From: Toxotes chatareus
Taxonomy: Eukaryota > Chordata > Actinopteri > Toxotidae
Assembly (NCBI GenBank): GCA_016801885.1
Contig: CM028900.1
Span: 8,525,501-8,589,500 of the forward strand
Length of the DNA stretch: 64,000 nucleotides
Direction: 5' to 3'
In this document: in pieces, positions 27,701 through 39,700 of the stretch
How positions within the stretch are numbered: the first letter of the stretch is position 1
How the letters are laid out: each line of letters opens with the position of its first letter
Translations under genes and position numbers: made by a program
The notes under the pieces: model-generated
What the model was told of the DNA's origin: nothing
The model's input: the letters and a program-made list of their open reading frames with translations, nothing else
Databases searched by the model: none

Positions 27701-30700
27701 AAGAGGAGACCCCTTCGGTTCTGTTCAGCTGAGAGACTTTAGAAACTTAAGGTCTTATTGAAGTGTGCAAACACATGTTTAAAGACTTGTCTTTGAAAAT
27801 ACATGAATGGAAAAGTCAGAGACAGGTAAGACAGGAGCTGACTTTGATCCTGGATCTGCCTGTCATTATCAGGCCCATGGTGCCTGCTCCACTTTTCATT
27901 CCCTGTCTACACCACCTATTTTCAGCCTTTTGATTAATATAGATGTGTATATGACGTGTAGATGGTGTCGACAGAATACCAAGTAGATAATAAGCTTTGA
28001 TTTCATTGGTTGTGAGTAAAAGGACATGGGGCTCTCGATGTGAGTGGGTGTAAGCGCCTCTGTGTTAATTCTGTTATCACCGAGGTTTCCTATCAGAAAT
28101 CCTGTATCCTTTACTTCTAAATTTTTAGGGCCCAAGCACGAAATTCGTGCGAAGCCCTATTGTATATGTGGGTTAGGGGTTAATACATAGCCTACCGTGT
28201 GACCCACATAAACATTTTGAGGTCAAAAAAAATTTTAACTTTTTTTGCCCGATTTTGACGCCTTACTATACTATGAAGTTTTTCATGACATTTTGATGTA
28301 AAAAAAAAAAAAAAGTGACTTTTTGTGCCCGATTTTTACACCTTACTATACTATGACGTTTTTCATGACATTTTGAGGTAAAAATTTTTTTTGACTTTTT
28401 TTTGCCGATTTTGACGCCTTACTATACTATGACGTTTTTTTATGACATTTTGAGGTCCAAAAAAATTTTGACTTTTTTTGCCCGGTTTTGACGCCTTACT
28501 ATCCTATGACGTTTTTTATGACATTTTGAGGTCCGAAAAAATTTTGACTTTTTTTGCCCGATTTTGACGCCTTACTATACTATGACATTTTTTATGACAT
28601 TTTGAGGTTAAAAATTTTTTTGACTTTTTTTCCCAATTTTGACGCCTTACTATACTTTGACGTTTTTCATGACATTTTGAGGTCCAAAAAAATTTTGACT
28701 TTTTTTGCCCGATTTTGACGCCTTACTATACTATGACGTTTTTTATGACATTTTGAGGGGAAAAAAATTTGACTTTTTTTGGCCGATTTTGACGCCTTAC
28801 TATACTATGACGTTTTTTATGACATTTTGAGGTTAAAAAAATTTTGACTTTTTTTGCCCGATTTTGACGTTTTTCATGACATTTTGAGGTAAAAAAATGT
28901 TTTGACTTTTTTTGCCCGATTTTGACGCCTTACTATACTATGACGTTTTTTATGACATTTTGAGGTAAAAAAAATGTGACTTTTTTTGGCCGATTTTGAC
29001 GCCTTACTATACTATGACGTTTTTTATGACATTTTGAGGTTAAAAAATTTTTGACTTTTTTTGCCCGATTTTGACGTTTTTCATGACATTTTGAGGTAAA
29101 AATTTTTTTTGACTTTTTTTGCCCGATTTTGACGCCTTACTATACTATGACGTTTTTCATGACATTTTGAGGTCCAAAAAATATTTGACTTTTTTTGCCC
29201 GATTTTGATGCCTTACTATACTATGACGTTTTTTATGACATTTTGAGGTCCGAAAAAATTTTGACTTTTTTTCCCAATTTTGACGCCTTACTATACTATG
29301 ACGCTTTTTATGACATTTTGAGGAAAATTTTTTTTGACCTTTTTTGCCCGATTTTGACGCCTTACTATACTATGACGTTTTTCATGACATTTTGAGGTCC
29401 AAAAAAAATTTGACTTTTTTTGCCCAATTTTGACGCCTTACTATCCTATGACGTTTTTTATGACATTTTGAGGTTAAAAAACATGTTGACTTTTTTTGCC
29501 CGATTTTGACGCCTTGCTATACTATGACGTTTTTTATGACATTTTGAGGTAAAAAAAAAAGTGACTTTTTTTGCCCGATTTTGACGTCTTACTATACTTT
29601 GACGTTTTTCATGACATTTTGAGGTAAAAATTTTTTTTGACTTTTTTTGTCAGATTTTGACGCCTTACTATACTATGACGTTTTTCATGACATTTTGAGG
29701 TCCAAAAAAATTGTGACTTTTTTTGGCCGATTTTGACGTCTTACTATACTATGACGTTTTTTTATGACATTTTGAGGTAAAAAATTTTTTTTGACTTTTT
29801 TTGCCCGATTTTGACGCCTTACTATACTTTGACGTTTTTCATGACATTTTGAGGTCCAAAAAAATTTTGACTTTTTTTGCCCGATTTTGACGCCTTACTA
29901 TACTATGACGTTTTTTATGACATTTTGAGGTTAAAAAATTTTTGACTTTTTTTGCCCGATTTTGACGTTTTTCATGACATTTTGAGGTCCAAAAAATATT
30001 TGACTTTTTTTGCCCGATTTTGATGCCTTACTATACTATGACGTTTTTCATGACATTTTGAGGTCCAAAAAAAATTTGACTTTTTTTGCCCGATTTTGAC
30101 GCCTTACTATCCTATGACGTTTTTTATGACATTTTGAGGTTAAAAAACATGTTGACTTTTTTTGCCCGATTTTGACGCCTTACTATCCTATGACGTTTTT
30201 TATGACATTTTGAGGTTAAAAAACATGTTGACTTTTTTTGCCCGATTTTGACGCCTTGCTATACTATGACGTTTTTTATGACATTTTGAGGTAAAAAAAA
30301 AAAATTTGACTTTTTTTGTCAGATTTTGACGCCTTACTATACTATGACGTTTTTCATGACATTTTGAGGTCCAAAAAAATTGTGACTTTTTTTGGCCGAT
30401 TTTGACGTCTTACTATACTATGACGTTTTTTTTATGACATTTTGAGGTAAAAAATTTTTTTTGACTTTTTTTGCCCGATTTTGACGCCTTACTATACTAT
30501 GACGTTTTTCATGACATTTTGAGGTCCGAAAAAATTTTGATTTTTTTTTCCAATTTTGACGCCTTACTATACTATGACGTTTTTTATGACATTTTGAGGT
30601 AAAAATTTTTTTTGACTTTTTTTGCCCGATTTTGACGTCTTACTATACTTTGACGTTTTTCATGACATTTTGAGGTCAGAAAAAAATTTGACTTTTTTTT

Positions 30701-33700
30701 GGACGATTTTGACGTCTTACTATACTATGACGTTTTTCATGACTTTTTGAGGTCCAAAAAAATTTTGACTTTTTTTGGCCGATTTTGACGCCTTACTATA
30801 CTATGACGTTTTTCATGACATTTTGAGGTTAAAAATTTTTTTTGACTTTTTTTGCCCGATTTTGACGCCTTACTATACTATGACGTTTTTCATGACATTT
30901 TGAGGTTAAAATTTTTTTTTGACTTTTTTTGCCCGATTTTGACGCCTTACTATACTATGACGTTTTTCATGACATTTTGAGGTCCAAAAAAATTTTGACT
31001 TTTTTTGCCCGATTTTGACGCCTTACTATACTATGACGTTTTTTATGACATTTTGAGGTCCAAAAAATTTTTGACTTTTTTTTGCCCGATTTTGACGCCT
31101 TACTATACTATGACGTTTTTCATGACTTTTTGAGGTCCAAAAAGAATTTGACTTTTTTTCCCGATTTTGACGCCTTACTATACTGTGACGTTTTTATGAC
31201 ATTTTGAGGTAAAAATTTTTTTTGACTTTTTTCTCCCGATTTTGACGCCTTACTATACTATGACGTTTTTCATGACATTTTGAGGTCCAAAAAAATTTTG
31301 ACTTTTTTTTGCCGATTTTTACGCCTTACTATACTATGACATTTTTTATGACATTTTGAGGTCCAAAAAAATTTTGACTTTTTTTTTGCCGATTTTGACG
31401 CCTTATGACGTTTTTCATGACATTTTGAGGTCCAAAAAAATTTGACTTTTTTTGCCCGATTTTGACGTCTTACTATACTATGACATTTTTTATGACATTT
31501 TGAGGTCAAAAAATTTTTTGACTTTTTTTGCCCAATTTTGACGCCTTACTATACTATGATGTTTTTCATGACATTTTAAGGTCCAAAAAAATTTTGACTT
31601 TTTTTTCACGATTTTGACGCCTTACTATACTATGACGTTTTTAATGACATTTTGAGGTCCAAAAAAAATTTGACTTTTTTTGCCCGATTTTGACGCCTTA
31701 CTATACTATGACGTTTTTTATGACATTTTGAGGTCAAAAATTTTTTTTGACTTTTTTTGCCCGATTTTGACGCCTTACTATACTATGACGTTTTTTATGA
31801 CATTTTGAGGTCCGAAAAAATTTTGACTTTTTTTCCCAACTTTGACACCTCACTATACTATGACGTTTTTTATGACATTTTGAGGTAAAATTTTTTTTGA
31901 CTTTTTTTGCCCGATTTTGACACCTTACTATACTATGACGTTTTTCATGACATTTTGAGGTCAAATAAATTTTTGATTTTTTTTGGCCGATTTTGACGTC
32001 TTACTATACTATGACATTTTTTATGACATTTTGAGGTCAAAAAATTTTTTGACTTTTTTTGCCCAATTTTGACGCCTTACTATACTATGATATTTTTCAT
32101 GACATTTTAAGGTCCAAAAAAATTTTGACTTTTTTTTCCCGATTTTGACGCCTTACTATCCTATGACGTTTTTTTATGACATTTTGAGGTTCGAAAAAAT
32201 TTTGACCTTTTTTCCCAATTTTGACGCCTTACTATACTATGACGTTTTTCATGACATTTTGAGGTAAAAATTTTTTTTGACTTTTTTTGCCCGATTTTGA
32301 CGTCTTACTATACTTTGACGTTTTTCATGACATTTTGAGGTCAGAAAAAAATTTGACTTTTTTTTGGACGATTTTGACGTCTTACTATACTATGACGTTT
32401 TTCATGACTTTTTGAGGTCCAAAAAAATTTTTACTTTTTTTGGCCGATTTTGACTACAGTATGACGTTTTTTATGACATTTTGAGGTCCAAAAAAATTTT
32501 GACTTTTTTTGGCCGATTTTGACGCCTTACTATACTATGACGTTTTTCATGTTTTTTTGACATTTTAAAAATTTTTTTGACTTTTTTTGCCCGATTTTGA
32601 CGCCTTACTATACTATGACGTTTTTTATGACATTTTGAGGTCCAAAAAAAATGTGACTTTTTTTGCCCGATTTTGACGCCTTACTATACTTTGACGTTTT
32701 TCATGACATTTTGAGGTAAAAATTTTTTTTGACTTTTTTTGTCTGATTTTGATGCCTTATTATACTATGACTTTTTTCATGACATTTTGAGGTCAAAATT
32801 TTTTGACTTTTTGACTTTTTTGACGCCGATTTTGACGTCTTACTATACTATGACGCTTTTTTATGACATTTTGAGGTCAAAAAATTTTTTGACTTTTTTG
32901 CCCAAAATTTTTTTTGACTTTTTTTACTATACTTTTGACGTTTTTCATGACATTTTGAGGTCAGAAAAGAATTTGACTTTTTTGGACGATTTTGACGCCT
33001 TACTTACTATACTATGACGTTTTTCATGACATTTTGAGGTCCAAAAAATTTTTGACTTTTTTTTGCCCGATTTTGACGCCTTACTATACTATGACGTTTT
33101 TCATGACTTTTTGAGGTCAAAAAAATTTTTGACTTTTTTTGGCCTATTTTGACGCCTTACTATACTATGACGTGTTTCATGACATTTTGAGGTCCAAAAA
33201 ATTTTTTGACTTTTTTTCCCGATTTTGACGCCTTACTATACTGTGACGTTTTTATGACATTTTGAGGTAAAAAAATTTTTTGACTTTTTTTGCCCGATTT
33301 TGACGCCTTACTATACTATGACTTTTTTCATGACATTTTGAGGTCCAAAAAAATTTTGACTTTTTTTTGCCGATTTTTACGCCTTACTATACTATGACGT
33401 TTTTTATGACATTTTGAGGTCCAAAAAAATTTTGACTTTTTTTGGCCGATTTTGACGCCTTATGACGTTTTTCATGACATTTTGAGGTCCAAAAAAATTT
33501 GACTTTTTTTGGCCGATTTTGACGTCTTACTATACTATGACATTTTTTATGACATTTTGAGGTCAAAAAATTTTTTGACTTTTTTTGCCCAATTTTGACA
33601 CCTTACTATACTATGATGTTTTTCATGACATTTTAAGGTCCAAAAAATTTTTGACTTTTTTTTCACGATTTTGACGCCTTACTATACTATGACGTTTTTT

Positions 33701-36700
33701 ATGACATTTTGAGGTCCAAAAAAAATGTGACTTTTTTTGCCCGATTTTGACGCCTTACTATACTATGACGTTTTTCATGACATTTTGAGGTCAAAAAATT
33801 TTTTTGACTTTTTTTGCCCGATTTTGACGCCTTACTATACTATGACGTTTTTTATGACATTTTGAGGTCCGAAAAAATTTTGACTTTTTTTCCCAACTTT
33901 GACACCTCACTATACTATGACGTTTTTTATGACATTTTGAGGTAAAATTTTTTTTGACTTTTTTTGCCCGATTTTGACACCTTACTATACTATGACGTTT
34001 TTCATGACATTTTGAGGTCAAATAAATTTTTGACTTTTTTTGGCCGATTTTGACGTCTTACTATACTATGACATTTTTTATGACATTTTGAGGTCAAAAA
34101 TTTTTTGACTTTTTTTGCCCAATTTTGACGCCTTACTATACTATGATATTTTTCATGACATTTTAAGGTCCAAAAAAATTTTGACTTTTTTTTCCCGATT
34201 TTGACGCCTTACTATCCTATGACGTTTTTTTATGACATTTTGAGGTTCGAAAAAATTTTGACCTTTTTTCCCAATTTTGACGCCTTACTATACTATGACG
34301 TTTTTCATGACATTTTGAGGTAAAAAAAATTTTTTTGACTTTTTTTGCCCGATTTTGACGTCTTACTATACTATGACGTTTTTTATGACATTTTGAGGTA
34401 AAAAAATATTTTGACTTTTTTTGCCCAATTTTGACGCCTTATTATACTATGATGTTTTTCATGACATTTTAAGGTCCAAAAAAATTTTGACTTTTTTTTC
34501 CGATTTTGACGTCTTACTATACTATGACGTTTTTTATGACATTTTGAGGTAAAAAATTTTTTTTGACTTTTTTTTCCCGATTTTGACGCCTTACTATACT
34601 ATGACGTTTTTCATGACATTTTGAGGTCCAAAAAAATTTTGACTTTTTTTGGCCGATTTTGACGCCTTACTATACTATGACGTTTTTTATGACATTTTGA
34701 GGTAAAAATTTTTTTTGACTTTTTTTGCCCGATTTTGACGCCTTACAATACTATGACGTTTTTCATTACATTTTGAGGTCCAAAAAAAATTTGACTTTTT
34801 TTTCCCGATTTTGACGCCTTACTATACTATGACGTTTTTTACGACATTTTGAGGTAAAAAATTTTTTTGCCTTTTTTTCTCAGATTTTGACGTCTTACTA
34901 TACTATGACGTTTTTCATGACATTTTGAGGTAAAAAATTTTTTTGCCTTTTTTTCTCAGATTTTGACGCCTTACTATACTATTACGTTTTTCATGACATT
35001 TTGAGGTAAAAATTTTTTTTGACTTTTTTTGCCCGATTTTGACATCTTACTATATTTTGACGTTTTTCATGACATTTTGAGGTTAAAAAATTTTTTGACT
35101 TTTTTTGGCCGATTTTGACGCCTTACTATACTATGACGTTTTTCATGACATTTTGAGGTCCAAAAAATTTTTTGACTTTTTTTGCCCGATTTTGACGCCT
35201 TACTATACTATGACGTTTTTCATGACATTTTGAAGTCCAAAAAAAATTTGACTTTTTTTGGCCGATTTTGACGTCTTACTATACTATGACATTTTTTATG
35301 ACATTTTGAGGTCAAAAATTTTTTTGACTTTTTTTGCCCAATTTTGACGCCTTACTATACTATGATGTTTTTCATGACATTTTAAGGTCCAAAAAAATTT
35401 TGACTTTTTTTTCACGATTTTGACGCCTTACTATACTATGACGTTTTTTATGACATTTTGAGGTAAAAATTTTTTTGACTTTTTTTGCCCGATTTTGACA
35501 CCTTACTATACTATGACGTTTTTCATGACATTTTGAGGTCAAATAAATTTTTGACTTTTTTTGGCCGATTTAGACATCTTACTATACTATGACATTTTTT
35601 ATGACATTTTGAGGTCAAAAAATTTTTTGACTTTTTTTGCCCAATTTTGACGCCTTACTATACTATGATATTTTTCATGACATTTTAAGGTCCAAAAAAA
35701 TTTTGACTTTTTTTTCCCGATTTTGACGCCTTACTATCCTATGACGTTTTTTTATGACATTTTGAGGTCCGAAAAAATTTTGACTTTTTTTCCCAATTTG
35801 GACGCCTTACTATACTATGACGTTTTTCATGACATTTTGAGGTAAAAAAAATTTTTTTGACTTTTTTTGGCCGATTTTGACGTCTTACTATACTATGACG
35901 TTTTTTATGACATTTTGAGGTAAAAAAATATTTTGACTTTTTTTGCCCAATTTTGACGCCTTACTATACTATGATGTTTTTCATGACATTTTAAGGTCCA
36001 AAAAAATTTTGACATTTTTTTCCGATTTTTACGCCTTACTATACTATGATGTTTTTTATGACATTTTGAGGTCAAAAATTTTTTTTGACTTTTTTTGCTC
36101 GATTTTGACGCCTTACTATACTATGACGTTTTTCATGACATTTTGAGGTCCAAAAAAATCTTGACTTTTTTTGCTCGATTTTGACGCCTTACTATACTAT
36201 GACGTTTTTCATGACATTTTGAGGTCCAAAAAAAATTTGACTTTTTTTGCCCGATTTTGACGCCTTACTATACTTTGACGTTTTTCATGACATTTTGAGG
36301 TCAAAAATTTTTTTTGACTTTTTTTGCCCGATTTTGACGCCTTACTATACTATGACGTTTTTCATGACATTTTGAGGTCCAAAAAAATTTTGACTTTTTT
36401 TGCCCGATTTTGACGCCTTACTATACTATGACGTTTTTTATGACATTTTGAGTTCCAAAAAAAATTTGACTTTTTTTGCCCGATTTTGACGCCTTACTAT
36501 ACTATGACGTTTTTTATGACATTTTGAGGTCCCAAAAAAATTTGACTTTTTTTGCCCGATTTTGACGCCTTACTATACTATGACGTTTTTTATGACATTT
36601 TGAGGTTAAAAATTTTTTTTGACTTTTTTTGTCCGATTTTGACGCCTTACTATGATGTTTTTCATGACATTTTGAGGTCCAAAAAAATTTTGACTTTTTT

Positions 36701-39700
36701 TGGCCGATTTTGACGCCTTACTATACTATGATGTTTTTTATGACATTTTGAGGTCCAAAAAAAATGTGACTTTTTTTGGCCGATTTTGACGTCTTACTAT
36801 ACTATGACGTTTTTTATGACATTTTGAGGTCCAAAAAATTTTTGACTTTTTTTGGCCGATTTTGACGCCTTACTATACTATGACGTTTTTCATGACATTT
36901 TGAGGTCAAAAATTTTTTTTGACTTTTTTTGGCCGATTTTGACGCCTTACTATACTATGACGTTTTTTATGACATTTTGAGGTCCAAAAAAAATGTGACT
37001 TTTTTTGCCCGATTTTGACGCCTTACTATACTTTGACGTTTTTCATGACATTTTGAGGTAAAAATTTTTTTTGACTTTTTTTGTCTGATTTTGATGCCTT
37101 ATTATACTATGACTTTTTTCATGACATTGTGAGGTCAAAAATTTTTTTGACTTTTTTTGGCCGATTTTGACGTCTTACTATACTATGACATTTTTCATGA
37201 CATTATGAGGTCCGAAAAAATTTTGACTTTTTTTCCCAATTTTGACGCCTTACTATACTATGACGGTTTTTATGACATTTTGAGGTAAAAATTTTTTTGA
37301 CTTTTTTTGCCCGATTTTGACGTCTTACTATACTTTGACGTTTTTCATGACATTTTGAGGTCAGAAAAAAATTTGACTTTTTTTGGACGATTTTGACGTC
37401 TTACTATACTATGACGTTTTTCATGACATTTTGAGGTCCAAAAATTTTTTGACTTTTTTTTGCCCGATTTTGACGCCTTACTATACTATGACGTTTTTTT
37501 AATGACTTTTTGAGGTCAAAAAAAATTTTGACTTTTTTTGGCCGATTTTGACGCCTTACTATACTATGACGTTTTTCATGACATTTTGAGGTCAAAAATT
37601 TTTTTTGACTTTTTTTGCCCGATTTTGACGCCTTACTATACTATGACGTTTTTCATGACATTTTGAGGTCCAAAAAAATTTTGACTTTTTTTGCCCGATT
37701 TTGACGCCTTACTATACTATGACGTTTTTTATGACATTTTGAGGTCCAAAAAATTTGACTTTTTTTGCCCGATTTTGACGCCTTACTATACTTTGACGTT
37801 TTTCATGACATTTTGAGGTAAAAAATTTTTTTGACTTTTTTTGTCTGATTTTGATGCCTTATTATACTATGACTTTTTTCATGATATTTTGAGGTCAAAA
37901 ATTTTTTTGACTTTTTTTGGCCGATTTTGACGTCTTACTATACTATGACGTTTTTTATGACATTTTGAGGTCCAAAAAATTTTTTTTGACTTTTTTTGCC
38001 CGATTTTGACGCCTTACTATACTATGACGTTTTTCATGACATTTTGAGGTCCGACAAAATTTTGACTTTTTTTCCCAATTTTGACGCCTTACTATACTAT
38101 GACGTTTTTTATGACATTTTGAGGTAAAAATTTTTTTTGACTTTTTTTGCCCGATTTTGACGTCTTACTATACTTTGACGTTTTTCATGACATTTTGAGG
38201 TCAGAAAAAAATTTGACTTTTTTTGGACGATTTTGACGTCTTACTATACTATGACGTTTTTCATGACATTTTGAGGTCCAAAAAATTTTTTGACTTTTTT
38301 TCCCGATTTTGACGCCTTACTATACTTTGACGTTTTTCATGACATTTTGAGGTAAAAAAAATTTTTGACTTTTTTTGTCTGATTTTGATGCCTTATTATA
38401 CTATGACTTTTTTCATGACATTTTGAGGTCAAAAAATTTTTTGACTTTTTTTGGCCGATTTTGACGTCTTACTATACTATGACGTTTTTCATGACATTTT
38501 GAGGTCCGAAAAAATTTTGACTTTTTTTCCCAATTTTGACGCCTTAGTATACTATGACGTTTTTTATGACATTTTGAGGTAAAAATTTTTTTTGACTTTT
38601 TTTGCCCGATTTTGACGTCTTACTATACTTTGACGTTTTTCATGACATTTTGAGGTCAGAAAAAAAATTGACTTTTTTTGGACGATTTTGACGTCTTACT
38701 ATACTATGACGTTTTTCATGACATTTTGAGGTCCAAAAATTTTTTGACTTTTTTTTGCCCGATTTTGACGCCTTACTATACTATGACGTTTTTTTAATGA
38801 CTTTTTGAGGTCAAAAAAAATTTTGCCTTTTTTTGGCCGATTTTGACGCCTTACTATACTATGACGTTTTTCATGACATTTTGAGGTCCAAAAATTTTTT
38901 TGACTTTTTTTCCCGATTTTGACGCCTTACTATACTGTGACGTTTTTATGACATTTTGAGGTAAAAAAAATTTTTGACTTTTTTTGCCCGATTTTGACGC
39001 CTTACTATACTATGACATTTTTCATGACATTTTGAGGTCAAAAATTTTTTTTGACTTTTTTTGCCCGATTTTGACGCCTTATACTATGACGTTTTTCATG
39101 ACATTTTGAGGTCCAAAAAAATTTTGACTTTTTTTGTCTGATTTTGATGCCTTATTATACTATGACTTTTTTCATGACATTTTGAGGTCAAAAAATTTTT
39201 TGACTTTTTTTGGCCGATTTTGACATCTTACTATACTATGACGTTTTCCATGACATTTTGAGGTCAGAAAAAAATTTGACTTTTTTTGGACGATTTTGAC
39301 GTCTTACTATACTATGACGTTTTTCATGACATTTTGAGGTCCAAAAATTTTTTGACTTTTTTTCCCGATTTTGACGCCTTACTATACTGTGACGTTTTTA
39401 TGACATTTTGAGGTAAAAAAATTTTTTGACTTTTTTTGGCCGATTTTGACGCCTTACTATACTATGACGTTTTTCATGACATTTTGAGGTCAAAAATTTT
39501 TTTTGACTTTTTTTGCCCGATTTTGACGCCTTATACTATGACGTTTTTCATGACATTTTGAGGTCCAAAAAAATTTTGACTTTTTTTTCCCGATTTTGAC
39601 GCCTTACTATACTATGACGTTTTTTATGACATTTTGAGGTCCAAAAAAAATGTGACTTTTTTTGCCCGATTTTGACGCCTTACTATACTTTGACGTTTTT

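Noticed and set aside
31270..31964. Lys/Arg/His-rich minus-strand open frames in the array (TSKCHKKRHSIVRRQNRAKK type)
   Set aside because: They are translations of the 76-bp unit. The unit is not a multiple of three, frames break irregularly, there is no start context, and the same text recurs wherever array blocks are duplicated.
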